64,000 nt of DNA. Origin: Protopterus annectens (taxonomy: Eukaryota; Chordata; Ceratodontiformes; Protopteridae). Position numbers and translations under genes: made by a program. The notes under the pieces are model-generated. The model saw only the letters and a program-made list of their open reading frames with translations. It was not told the origin of the DNA and made no database searches. Below, piece by piece: positions 1-11,479 of the stretch. Each line of letters opens with the position of its first letter. The first letter of the stretch is position 1. The stretch is from the NCBI RefSeq assembly GCF_019279795.1, contig NC_056727.1, forward strand, positions 1,213,026,577 to 1,213,090,576, in the 5' to 3' direction.

Positions 1-908
1 CCTCTAAAAAGCAAATTCACAACAAGATTTTGATATTTTTTTAATATTTTTCAGTCACCCTACATAAAATTGCTTTAGGAACAAATTCAGTACCACAAGA
101 AAAACAGCACATGTCCTAGAATAAAGGTAAGTGTCCCATCACTAAACTAGAAGAATAAAAAGAGATTGGAAACTGAAGTCTTACTGTTACCTTAAGCTAG
201 TTTAACCCATAAAAGGTGCTAAATGCAAATGATGGTTACCAAATAGATGCTTAGTTAGTTTGTTGTCCGAAAGTAATAATGCAAAACATCAACTTTAGTG
301 ATTCCCTTTCTCAACAGCAATGGCAGATAATGAAGGAACATCAATAAGAACACTACCGTTTCTTTTCTTAACTAGAAATCAAGTTATTTTTTGGTTTCTG
401 TCCAGTGGAGAAGAACTCTCTACATTATTTGCATAACTGAGTACCCAGCCCTCAATCAAATATTTACATACATGTAAGTGAGGGAGCCTAACCTACTTAC
501 GACTGTCAACTCATTGACATAGCAACATCAAAGACCATCCACAATGAATCAACAACTGGCGACTCTACAGCAGCTTATCCAGCCAGCCAGAAACTATTAA
601 AAAAAAAAAATGGAATGATGCCTGTAGAACAAAATGGGCAAAATATTTCAGAGAACTGTATGTTGTTTGGAAAGCAGAGGGTCACTGTTCCACTACGATT
701 GCATTAGGGATGTGTGTGTGTGTGTTTGTCCAGCAGCAGAGTAGCTTCCTGGTTCGGCAGCACTCCAAATTCTCTCACTACCGGTTCATGCCTAAAGAAG
801 TTTCATTTCAAAAAATCGGGAAGTGAAGGGGCCACTCAGAAATTCGTGGCACCCCATTGTTTTGCCCTCAAAACTGGTCAATACCGAGGAATTCAGTATG
901 GTTGAGAG
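1..908. other. Non-coding, downstream of HMGCL
   Basis: No gene is supported here. The sequence is AT-rich, with a short A run near 600 and a short TG run near 712. Open frames are short, have no recognisable domains, and look like chance frames. Confidence 0.5.
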
Positions 909-925
909 GTATGCCTAGAACTAAT

Positions 926-1270
926 CTTCTTCTTCTGGCTTTTTCCCGGTTAGGGGTCACTACAGCGGATCATCTGTCCGCTCATGATTGGCAGTGGAGT
1001 TTTACAGTGTTGAGTTGCCAGCCCAGCGCCCAACCTTCCACAGAAGACACACACACACACACACACTCACACCTAGGGACAATTTAGTGTGTTCAATCCA
1101 CCTACTGCATGTCTTTGGGATGTGGGTGGAAACCGGAGCAGCTGGAGGAAACCCACATGACCACAGGGAGGACATGCAGACATCGCATAGAAGGCACCCC
1201 AGCCGAGAATCGAACCAAAGAACCTCTTACTGAGGCGGCAACGCTAACCGCTGCATCATCATAGCCGCCC
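926..1270 (-). mobile_element. tRNA-derived SINE (Mermaid-like), long form, with target duplication
   Basis: On the minus strand the element starts at 1270 with GGGCGG and a tRNA-like head. That head has a B-box-like GGTTCGATTC region near 1207-1220. It ends near 926 in an AAG trinucleotide tail. A perfect 17-bp target duplication (gtatgcctagaactaat) flanks it at 909-925 and 1271-1287. The central part resembles the widespread fish and amphibian SINE body ending in the tRNA-like segment. A CA microsatellite lies at about 1049-1068. Two related but shorter copies are at 8277-8511 and 40224-40458. The family name is from memory of that consensus and is less certain than the SINE call. Confidence 0.85.
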
Positions 1271-1479
1271 GTATGCCTAGAACTAATAACATAGTAAAAT
1301 TATGTGAAGCATGCATTGACAGTACGTGCATTACATTACATACAAGTACAAGAATTATTTTTCACGACGAAGATTTTACTTCCCACACCCCTCAGATTAT
1401 TACTGAAATCCATACTAAATTACTGAAGAAAAAATTTACCTGATGTGGTGAATTTAATTTTGAACAGTCAAGCACAATG

Positions 1480-2405
1480 AATTGAGCTGCCATGCCCTGA
1501 TGCGACAAACTGTATGGCTACCAAAAAATACTGGCAACTGCTAATTTGTAGAGCATGTGTTTAGTTTGTGAATGCAGCCTCACACTTGCCAATTCCCAAT
1601 CAATGCAACTACAAAATGGAAAACATACATTTCTTCAGGGTAACTTCAGTAACTGAGCTATACTATTTTCCAGATCCATGCCAACATTTTTCTGTATTGT
1701 GACAACCTTATCATGCTGTCAGTACAAAATGACATTCCAGGCCCAGGGATGAGTGACAGGTTATTATGGAAAACAGTATACACATACAGCCCTTGCAGAA
1801 GTACTAAAAGTATGATCCAGACAGGCAACAAAAAAAGTCAACTACCATGACACCTTAACAGTAAACATGATAGTGAAAGTAACATCACAAGGAAATTTCT
1901 AATCTGAATGTCCATTTGGAAGACTACTTCTTTCATCATTAATCTACATTAAAAATACAATAACACTTTTCACTATGGACTCCTGAGAAACATCAAAGGT
2001 TATTTAAAAAGGTTCAGTTTTACAGAATTTAACACATGAAACATTCAAACACATACACATGTATGTACATTTTTGTAAGGAAAATGCAATTATTTTGCAC
2101 AGCACATCGTCTTTTTTTTTTACAAACTGAAGGAAGTTAGGGAAACTGCATTATTTTCTCTCCTTTTCTTACTGCACGAGGAATCAACCAAAGCAACTCA
2201 GCAGCTCCATATATAAAGAATGTTACCAATAATCTTATTTCCTTGAATTCCAAGTTGCAATAAACAAATATCATTTCTATGTGTTTGCTGGTGTTACAAA
2301 ACTCCAGTTGCTAAATCATTTTGGTCTGCAGCAGCAAACTACCAGAAGCAAAACATTGGAAAAACACTGGCAAAGCAATTCATTCACAAAGGCAATTTTT
2401 TCAGA
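1480..2405 (+). repeat. Degenerate repeat R, copy 1
   Basis: This stretch aligns by eye with 4370-5290. Shared landmarks include a block near 1930 (tcatcattaatctacatt) matching one near 4913, and a block near 2040 (acattcaaacacatacacatg) matching one near 5020. A sub-segment at 2180-2251 is inverted relative to its counterpart at 5146-5213. No coding capacity is seen. The two copies flank a CR1 insertion, so they may have been tandem neighbours before it arrived. Confidence 0.6.
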
Positions 2406-2407
2406 TT

Positions 2408-4278
2408 TTCATCAAATCCTCTAAAGCTAGCTATTAAAATAGAATTGCAGCAGATAGTAAAGACAACCACAAGGCCTTCTATAGTTATGTAAAGAATCTC
2501 CATGGCAATACCCAGATTTGCTATGAGCTACTGCACAATGGTACCTCCTATACCGAGCCAACAGATATTGCCAATATACTGGCCAACAGATTTGGTGCCA
2601 ACTTTACCCCACCACCCAAAGGACCAATCATAATACTAGTAGATTGCCAGGCACCCAGTATTACTGCTGCACAGGTTAAAACAGCACTGTCCAAGGCCAA
2701 GAATACAGCTTCTGTGGGACCTGACAATATCCCTGGCTGTGTTCTACATGAACTACAGAGTGAACTGGCACCTCACCTGTGTGCCTTGTTTAATCACAGC
2801 CTCACATCAGGCTTTCTCCCAACCAAATGGTGCACTGCTACAGTCATCCCTCTCCACAAAGGAGGAGCAACTACAGACCCTGGGAACTATCTCCCCATTA
2901 TCCTGACAAGTCTGATATGCAAAGCTATGGAACGCATCATCATGGACCTAATAAACAAGGATATAGGGAATCTCCAAACTCTGGATCCCACACAATTTGG
3001 TTATGTAAAGGGTAGATCAAGCCTGCTCAACTTGGTTGACTTTTTTGAGTCAGTCACCAGAGCTGTGGATGAAGCCAAGGTGGTTCATACAGCCTACCTT
3101 GATCTGGCCAAGGCCTTTGATACCATTCCCCACACAGGAATCAAAGAAAAACTCACTATGCTAGGCATCAACCCCTATATCACAAGGTGGGTTGCAAACT
3201 GCCTCACAGACAGAATCCACAGTGTGAAAGTAGCGAACCAAGTCAGACTGCCAACCAGTCACGAGTGGAGTCGCACATGGATCGGTCCTGGGTCCTCTCC
3301 TATTTGGTATCTACTTCTCAGAAGTCCAGGCCAACACGAAAGGACTATGGCTGACAAAGTTTGCAAGTTGGGAGCCATTATTAACTCCCCAAGTGATGTT
3401 GACATCCTCCAGAAAGGCCTCACTGAGACCAACTGCTGTCAGAACCATGGCCTTAAGCTCAATGCCAAAAAATGTGTTGTCATCCCCTTTGGGAAAAACC
3501 CAGTTCCCATGAATTACCACACTGATGATAGTCCACTGAACACAGAAGGCGTTACAAGAGATCTGGGAACACAGTTTGACAACGTCTCTTTTGACCGCCA
3601 GTGTGGCCAGAAAGTCCTTCTATGTAGCACATCTCATTACTAAGGGTTTTGCATTCAGGAAGAAAGAGGTCATTGTCTCCCTCTACTCTTCCCTCATTAG
3701 GCCAATCATCGAGTGCAATACCCCATTTGGCATGTACCTCACTAGACACCTGTAACAACTGGAGAGGCCACAAAAGTACCTCACAAAGAGGATCCTAGGC
3801 CTTAAACACTTGTCCTATATGGACAGACTCAAAAAACTCCAACTATTCTCTGTCTCACATCGTCTACTTAGAGGCGATCTCTGCTTGACTTACAAAGCCA
3901 TGTCTGACCCAGCTCTGTTAGAAATGCTACATCTAAAGAAATTCCAATCCCTCCACACCACACACTCCAGAGACCGCAACCTCATTACCACAATCAACAG
4001 AACGTGCTAGGACAGGTTCATAACCCAGGGACTGCCCATGCTATGGCGTAGACTTCCCATACATGTCAAACAGAGCACCTCACTGGTCCTCGTCAAGAGA
4101 AATCTTGATGAGTGGATGGGAAATAGAAAATTCCCCCTGGAGATCACTCCAGTGACTCTAGTCGACACAGGCACTGGGAACTAAGGTCGGGTGGCACGAT
4201 GCCAGGGTAATCCTATGGGCTAGGCTTGTAAAGACTCCAGGGCCATTAGCCTAGTACACACCTATAAACCTATAATGT
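2408..4278 (+). mobile_element. CR1-like LINE, 5'-truncated (ORF2 RT and 3' tail)
   Basis: The copy begins in the linker between endonuclease and reverse transcriptase (KSSKASY-like codons near 2415). It runs through the reverse transcriptase to a 3' end made of the 8-bp-type repeat cctataaacctata, as in other CR1 copies here. Reverse transcriptase blocks are visible: the GPD-IPG start near 2716, PLHKGG near 2850, and LDLAKAFDTIP near 3100. It is dead. The PQGSVLGP box (about 3250-3310) is out of frame. The catalytic F-A-D-D box near 3358 is missing, apparently through a 10-bp deletion between two TGC trinucleotides. It lies downstream of HMGCL and antisense to it. Confidence 0.9.
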
Positions 4279-4369
4279 TTTGCTTTTACAAAATAGCATT
4301 TACTGTATACAAGGATCATGTTTCACTACTGATCATAATAAGATCATAAAAAGTACTGAAGTTTTTAAC

Positions 4370-5290
4370 ACAAATACTGGCAACTGCCAGTACTAAGAAC
4401 ACATTATTACATTTGTTGAATGCAATATCAGAAGCATAATTCTCAATCAATTCAACCACAAAATGGAAACTACATTAGAGCAATTAATTCACAAAGGCAC
4501 ATTTTTTTCAGATTCAAGCCAAGATTTTTCTGTATCCTGACAAACCTGTCATACTACCCAAAATAAATGGCATTTGTTGCATAAACCTGTTGAATACAGA
4601 ACAAATTGATGACATTCCACAATGTTTCAGCATTCCACCTTTCTTAATTCTCTTCTTGCCCTAGGGCTGACTGGCAGGCTATTTAATGAAATAGTTCAAA
4701 CACACAGATCTTCAGTCACAAGAAATACTTCTTTGTTCACTAGTAGTCTTCCATGTCAAACATAATTTACAGTCACTTCCCATGGTGATGTAATCAAAGT
4801 ATGATCGGGACAATGAAACAATGATGCAAACTGCCATGACACCACACCGTCACAAATGAAAGTGATATCACACATTTCCAATTATGTTGGCCTAGCTGTA
4901 AGAATATTTCTTTCATCATTCAGCTGCAACAGAAATATAGTAGCACTTTACACTACAGATTCCCTTAAAAAAAGGTTATTCAATAAACTTCAATTTTTAC
5001 ACATTTTGTTTAAACATGAAGCATTCAACAACACATACATGTGCACAGTCCGTGAGGTAAATAAAATGTATTTTGTACAGCACAATCTTTTAGAGACTTA
5101 AGAAAATTTGGGAAACTAAAACTTTTTCTTTTTTTGCTGCAACGTGAAATTCAAGGAAAGTAGATTACTGCTAAGATTCTTTATACATGGAGCTGCTGAG
5201 TTGCTTTGGTTGTTCATTCATTTTTTTTCTGCAATAACAAACTTCCATGAAGAAAAACACTGTCAAATGGTAAAGGTTTCCCATTCAAAT
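4370..5290 (+). repeat. Degenerate repeat R, copy 2
   Basis: This is the counterpart of 1480-2405. Outer landmarks are in the same order and orientation. The segment at 5146-5213 matches the reverse complement of 2180-2251 at roughly 85-90% by eye, which implies a local flip in one copy. No gene content is seen. Confidence 0.6.
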
Positions 5291-6424
5291 TAATTCAGTG
5301 AATAAGGGAATGGTTGCATTTGGTTAACAAAATTTAGGAGTATTATTAAAACTAGAATGGCAGTTGACTTTTTCATTAACAAACAATATTACAAAAGAGA
5401 GAACACAGCAGAGAAAACTACTTGCCATGTATGGTACAGATGATAACTCAGTAAAAGTACTGTATGGTTTCTACTGCACAAACTATGGATTCAGATAAAG
5501 CTGTATTAAAAAACATCATCATTTCATTACTCCTAACAGGTAACAAAACTTCTGTGACCAGATTTCTTGTACTGCTTATCCGAGACCAAAATTAAGTGTC
5601 ACAAACAGTATTAAATATATAGATGGGCTCAATACACCCTTAGTTTCTTCCAGCCTGAAGTACAACTACAGTGCTTTTCTGAAAAAGCACTGAGAGAAAA
5701 GAAAGAGGTACCCTGTCTTAAAAGAGAGCAAGGCTAACCTGACTGATGTGTCTGAATGGGTTTCCATATACAGTTAGACTTAACCTCTCAAAATTCTTGA
5801 TCCTCTTAACCTTCAAAATTTCATGATTCTGTTTCCATATTCTTCTCTTACTAAAAGCCAAGATGCTGACACAGCCAGCCATCTGTCTATCAGCCAGGCA
5901 ACAGCCAAAAGTGACTGTCTAATCATGTTTTGACAACCATAGTGGTTTAGCACTAGGTGGAGTGATTTTAAGCCAGCAGAAATGAAGCAACAATGTTCAC
6001 AGAGGTCATCCAGACTGGTTACTCATAAGTTGAGGGGCTATCCATGTGAACCATCAAAGAGCAGGAGTATTTTTCACAGACTTCGTGAGGAAGTTTCACA
6101 ATGAGAACAGCTACAGAAATGGCCAGTGGAATGGAATCATCACCAACAAAAAAACTAACTTTCAAGCACAATGCAAACAGAAACAATGACAGGAGCGAAG
6201 TGAGAAATAAATGTGGCTACTACGTTTATAAAATGATGTCAGCATTCACTTAGAAACAACTGCTGGTAACCTCTGACAAGCACTATCAAAAAGTGACCAG
6301 TGTCTTTTTGAAATTGACAGTGATGTTCTAATGGTGTGCTTTTTATAATAAAGATGATCTGTGGTTTTTACACAAAGCCTACACCATGATTCCTAAGCAC
6401 CTCTTCACTGTATAGATTTTCACA
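5291..6424. other. Non-coding, nothing recognised
   Basis: The sequence is AT-rich, with no long open frame and no recognisable repeat. It lies downstream of the HMGCL stop codon. A long 3'UTR could extend into it if the poly(A) signal at 6776-6781 is not the one used. Confidence 0.4.
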
Positions 6425-6672
6425 GAATGTCCAGAATTTTTATATTTGTGGTTTATTTTTAATAAAAATTGTGGTTTTCTGGCAAATCATTAACTGAATC
6501 AGAAAAATGACAGACATTTGAGTTTCAGACTTTATACACTTAAGAAAATTCATGCTAATGTAAAACCTGTTTTTCTATCAACTTTCCAAGCTTGTAAGAG
6601 CAATATTTAAAAATTGCCCCTATTTTTGGGCCTTTGTCCCCCCCAATATTCATGGCTTTGTCCAAATTTTTT
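6425..6672 (-). repeat. Interspersed repeat S, copy 1 (inverted partner at 10430-10665)
   Basis: The reverse complement resembles 10430-10665. Both contain a ggacaaag motif twice, then taaatattgctctta, then an A-rich stretch with gatttgccagaaaa. Identity is moderate by eye. The family is not recognised. It lies just past the HMGCL stop codon, so a long transcript could carry it in the 3'UTR. Confidence 0.6.
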
Positions 6673-6775
6673 GCTCTAAGAGGTTGAGAGGTATATGTTC
6701 CTAAGGTAAAACCACTTGCTAGCATTCAATCATATGATGAAATATTTAGCTGTTGGGTGCTCCCGGATAGCAGAT

Positions 6776-6781
6776 TTTATT
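6776..6781 (-). promoter_or_regulatory. Candidate HMGCL poly(A) signal
   Basis: TTTATT on the plus strand reads AATAAA on the HMGCL strand, about 77 nt after the stop codon. It is the first canonical signal downstream. Use of this site is inferred. Another AATAAA-type hexamer occurs in AT-rich sequence near 6450. Confidence 0.45.
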
Positions 6782-6857
6782 TCTTCTGAGCCTGTTCATC
6801 ATTTTAGTTTTGTTCTGTCTTCATATCCCAGAATGTACCAGGTCACAGGAAACCTTC

Positions 6858-6959
6858 TCATAATCTGCATAAAGCTTGGGCAACTTTAGATCCCGACCTC
6901 CTATTCAGAGAACTGCAGATAAAGGCACCAGCATCCATCAATTTCTGTAGGTTCACACC
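6858..6959 (-). CDS. HMGCL: HMG-CoA lyase, last coding exon
   Basis: HMG-CoA lyase splits HMG-CoA into acetyl-CoA and acetoacetate, the last step of ketogenesis and leucine breakdown, in mitochondria and also in peroxisomes. On the minus strand, a polypyrimidine tract and CAG acceptor (6960-6962) precede 33 codons and a TGA at 6858-6860. The peptide begins [13 protein letters not shown] and ends [10 protein letters not shown], close to the human ending GVNLQKLLEAGNF...SKVAQATCKL. By collinear numbering these are residues 293-325. Cys323, the redox-sensitive cysteine of the animal enzyme, is kept. The terminal C-R-L is a plausible type 1 peroxisomal targeting signal in place of human C-K-L. 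The exon starts in phase 0, matching the donor at 61454-61459. The QKL ending favours HMGCL over the paralogue HMGCLL1. Confidence 0.93.
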   Translation of the reverse strand, partial: GVNLQKLMDAGAFICSSLNRRSGSKVAQALCRL

Positions 6960-6962
6960 CTG

Positions 6963-8265
6963 CAAAAGAAAGATGGATCAGGTGTGAATTTAAAGCTACA
7001 ACAAGCAAAATTGATTAAAGCCAAACCATACACAGGAAAATAAACTGTCCGATTTATCTTTTAAGTATGAATATGTTTGGCCAAAGCACACTAGTGCCTA
7101 TCACAAGAGTATACAATACCTCTGAAGCAGACAGCTTTAATTGAGTAAAACATATAGTAGTTTCTTAGTTTTAACTAATCACTCCAACAAGATCTAACAT
7201 ATTTTACTTCTTCAATGTTGGAAAGAATCAGGTAATTGTCTAACATCAGTACATTAATAAAACACAGCACAGTAAATGAATACAGTGCATTTAATCAAGC
7301 ACTTGAAATAAAGTTTTAGTTAATGGTAGAAAAAATATCTAGTTTTCATTATTCTCTTTCTGTAGGCTGTCTCCAAAACATTAACTTTATGTATTTGTAA
7401 TATAGGGTGGCCATAGTATGCTCAAAAACAATTAAATATAACAAGCATGCCAAATAATGTGTTCACATGTCAAAACCTCACACTTAGGTTTCAACAGGAG
7501 TTTCACCCTACAGGTAGTACAACTAAAACACTGTGTCTTTCTGAATGTCTGCACATGTAAATGTTTAAGCATCCTGTTAACAAATAAGTAATTGTATGTA
7601 TAGTTATTATGGCTTTCCTATTTAAAAAAAAAAAGTGAAGCTTGTCAGACTTCACTTGCATGTATATAATGGCTTCTTAATTTTTCTCAGGAAAAAAATA
7701 ATTTTAAACTTCCTGTACTTACGGTAATCACCATAAACAAGTTGGTATATTCTCACTCTTACGAAGTATTAAACAACTGCTGTGTTGCTTATGAAGTGCA
7801 AAATACAGCATACTCACAAAAAGTACCACTCACTGAAACTGCAGAGAGAACCATGAATGGGGAAATGCAGCAAGTATGCCTCTTAAAATTCTTGCAGAAA
7901 TAAAAACTGCAAATGTACAACCAGGTTCAGTTCAGGCATAGTTAAAGAAAATAAGTCTACTGTGCAACAATTTATGTGTTTCGAGATACGAGTGGTGCAA
8001 CATCTTTTTACACTACATCTGCAAGCTCCATGTATGACTAAGAAAAATAAATGGATCACTTATCCTAACTCCACTGTGAATGTTCCCAAAATGGAATTTG
8101 AGAAACTCATAATGTTGAGTTCCACTGCTGGAATGAATTTCTTGAACAAAACTTTATGATCAACATATGGACCATAGTTCCCTGTCATATTCATCTCACT
8201 ACAAAGATACCCATGAGTCTGTTATTCCCGAGTTCCGGAGCAATTTTTGCATTTGTAACCTTTAC
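6963..8265. other. Intron, nothing recognised
   Basis: The sequence is AT-rich intron with short open frames only. A short A run lies near 7623. No transposon family could be assigned. Confidence 0.4.
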
Positions 8266-8276
8266 TTATCTTAATC

Positions 8277-8511
8277 ACTGTGGTGGTGGTGCTGCGGTAG
8301 CATTGTCGCCTCACAGATAGACATTGTCCTGTTTGATTCTCAGCTAGAGCGTCTTCTGTGTGGAGACATGCGTGAATGGGCGTACCTTCATTGAAGGTTG
8401 TGTCAGGGCTGGCAACTCGGCACATAAAAATCTACTGCCAATCATTAGCGGACCGGAGTTCCGCTGTGGCGACCCCTATCCGGGAAAAAGCCGAAAGACA
8501 CAACAACTTGT
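8277..8511 (+). mobile_element. tRNA-derived SINE (Mermaid-like), short form
   Basis: The tRNA-like head begins near 8280 (gtggtggtgctgcggtagca), with a B-box-like gtttgattctc near 8330. The body ends in ccgaaagacacaacaac. The copy at 40224-40458 is its reverse complement. A probable 11-bp target duplication with one mismatch (ttatcttaatc / ttatctttatc) lies at 8266-8276 and 8512-8522. Confidence 0.85.
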
Positions 8512-8522
8512 TTATCTTTATC

Positions 8523-9399
8523 CTTTCTCTCTCTTTCTCTAGTTGTATGGTGTTTCCGTCTCCATTCCTTTTCAGTTCTACAATTACCCTACAGTGTCAT
8601 ATAATATCCCTTACATGCAAACACGGTTTGTGCTGAAGACTCCTGTACTTTTTCAGAATATACATTTACTGCATGTTTTTACTATGTTGTTTGCCTCTCT
8701 TCTAATAAGCACATATCTGGATCAGTCTGACAGAACGGAAAAAAAACATGGATAACGTTATAAACTAACAAGTTATACTTCACCTCATCAAAACCTTTAG
8801 GCATTTTTTTACTTTTGCATTTCAGACTCTGTTAATTCATATTGTTTTGTTAAGTGCTTTAATAAAAGTTATATAATACAGATTTGATCATGCAACAATG
8901 TAACTAATTTCAACAGTCTCTGACTGTATATAACTTTTGACTGACTGTTAACTGAGATCACATCTGCCCCCTGAGGCTTGTGAGTTTCTCATGATGGTTA
9001 GGGAACGACGATTCAGTATAATCTTAATGAGGTCTTTAATCAAAGCAAACTATCTAGAAGGAAATATACCACAACACACAGCTTCCTGTAGCAGCCCATT
9101 AGCATAAAATGTTATAAATCTCCTATATAACTAAACAGTAGACAAGATGATCCTTTGAGGAGAACTACTACCTAAAAACTGCAAACCAGAAAAAAATTAT
9201 GAACTGTACACTTAATTATTTCTAATTTAAGATGACAGACACTACTTCTACAGGACATATCGAATTAAAGCAGCTGAGATAGCCAGGGTATTACAAGACA
9301 CAATGTAATATACAGACACACTGAAAACCATTAAATGTAAAGGCTAGACATGGAGCCTCCGTTTAAAGTTTCAACCAAAGGATGGATCTAACTGAGAAG
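8523..9399. other. Intron, nothing recognised
   Basis: AT-rich sequence with no domain-bearing frame and no assignable repeat. Confidence 0.4.
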
Positions 9400-9634
9400 T
9401 TCCCTATAGGCAGATCAATTTTTGGAAGACCCCAGGATCAAGTTCCCATGTGTGGATGGTCTATTCCAGTCCTGCTGATCTTGTCTGCAAAAATGTTTTG
9501 CTCTGACGGAATGTAAGAAGCCTGAAGGGTCAGACTGAGCGGAACTGCTGCTTCCCAGGCAATCATAGTCCATCTGCAAAGCGGGCAGGATATGGTATCC
9601 CCTTGTTTGTTAATGTACACCATCACTTGGTGTC

Positions 9635-9672
<38 letters not shown>

Positions 9673-9990
9673 GCAGAAGTCATGGGAACCAGAGATTACT
9701 CAATTCCTTCAAAGCACTGATAACAGCCAACATCTCCCTGATATTTTTGTGCTTTTGTCTATCAACAGGTCCTCACAGAGCTTTCACTTTTATGCCTTTT
9801 GAAACCATTCCCCATCCCAGATTTGATGCTTCTGTGGTGACTGACTGGAGTGAGGACAGAAGAGAGAATGGAAGATCTATACTGCAAGCTATCTGGGCTA
9901 TCCACCACTCAGTTTTCCTTTTCAAAAATCCCAGAACTGGAATCTGAAAAGTCAAAGGGTGTAGATGCTCAGTCCAGACTAATCTGAGGT
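9400..9990 (-). mobile_element. DIRS retroelement fragment (RNase H region), fossil
   Basis: On the minus strand the fragment carries DIRS-type RNase H remnants. One is an SVTTEASNLGWG-like segment near 9810-9840. The other ends in a SYIPSEQNIFADKISR-like segment near 9470-9530. It is broken and a TA microsatellite interrupts it. It looks old. It may be a separate insertion or a displaced part of the same subfamily as 11007-16200. Confidence 0.8.
9638..9669. repeat. TA microsatellite
   Basis: About 16 TA units lie inside the DIRS fragment, and they are probably unstable in length. Confidence 0.9.
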
Positions 9991-11006
9991 GCCACTGTAT
10001 TTTTCCTCATGTGCTGCTGCTAACAACATTAAACCTAAAAAAGCCTTACCGTGTCTTGACAGTTCTAAACCTCAACAAACACACCAGTCTCATTGTATTA
10101 GTTAGTATAATAAATTCTCCCAACAACTGTGACAGGATATTCTGGAAGCATTCCTTAAACCCCATTAATGTCACACATTCCCAGAAAACTATTCCTAGTT
10201 TCCTCTCTCATTCCCTTCAAATCTCCCAACATCTGCTTTCCCCTTGAGGAAAAAAAACACTGAAGTCTACTTAAAGTATAGAAGTACCTGTGCAAACACA
10301 CAAATATCCTAAATCTTCTGGACTTCTTGACATACCTACAGGCCTTACAAATTTCCTCCCATATCTCTTTTGTAATTTGTCATTCTAATCCCCCCTGCAT
10401 ACTCCTCAGCTTCTAAGCACAATAAATCTGGACAAAGCCAAAAATAATGGAGGACAAAGGCACAATATCAGGGACATATTTTAAATATTGCTCTTATAAA
10501 CTTAGAAAGTTGTTAGAATAACAATTTTTGCATTAGCATGCATTTTCCAAGGTATCTGAAGTTTGAAACTGAAATATGTTTCATTATTTAATGACATAAA
10601 GCCTCAATGATTTGCCAGAAAACAAGACATTTTATGAGGAACAAACCAAATATAAGGCAAAATCTGTACAGTTAACAGGTATGCCCCCACTCACTTCTAT
10701 TCTCCTCTAACTTTTTTATTGCTATCTTCTGTTCTTGACTCCGCTAAAAAAAACTCTACCAGAGCTGGTCTTTCACTCAATACCCCCCCCCCCCCCCTGT
10801 TGTCTATATTCATCCAACAGCCCTGACATGAAAACACGCTGATTCATCCAGATGCCATTTCGCAGTACAGGTTCCTGTCCAGACAGTATGCTGGGAAATT
10901 CTGTTAAACTAGCAGATGCAGTAAATTAATTCTCAGATTGTTCTCAATGGTCCAGTTTTACTTACTGCTGTTCTTTACACAAGTGGTACTATTTGATGAA
11001 GGAAAT
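9991..11006. other. Intron, unassigned, includes repeat S copy 2
   Basis: No gene is seen. Positions 10430-10665 match repeat S in inverted orientation. A run of about 14 C residues lies near 10784-10798. The rest is unassigned AT-rich sequence. Confidence 0.45.
10430..10665 (+). repeat. Interspersed repeat S, copy 2
   Basis: This is the inverted counterpart of 6425-6672. Shared motifs are ggacaaag twice, ttaaatattgctctta, and gatttgccagaaaa. The family is unknown. Confidence 0.6.
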
Positions 11007-11479
11007 ACGGAAGTTACTTACTATAACGACAGATCTGTGTTGTCTGTTTCCATACTTCAATGTATGAGTTTTCGGATTTGGGTTGGCTCAAACTTCAGCC
11101 ACTTTCAAGCTTTGGACCAGTGCTCAGTTTCCTCCCCTTAACGTAATCCCCCCCCCGTTGACCAGCTACCTCAGACTGAGTTTGCCCACAAGAAAAAGGC
11201 AAGTTTAGGGTGCCTAAGATAGAAGTAAAGAAAGTAGCTATAACCATGGTCTTGATAAGATGCCTCTAGGAATCAAGGCTAAGTCAGCCAGAGCAGTCCA
11301 GGACTTAACATGGGAAATATAAAATACATGGAAGGGAGAAGGAGGAAAAACAGACAACACAGATCCATTGTTATGGTGAGTACATAACCTTTGTATTCAA
11401 TGTTCTCTTTTCTGTCCATTCCTCAACTTATGTGACACAGTCCAAAGCTACTGTTAACAGCTGGGTGGTCTCATGGAAG

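Noticed and set aside
4856-5101. An 81-codon plus-strand frame in repeat R
   Set aside because: Not conserved in the other copy of the repeat and no domain.
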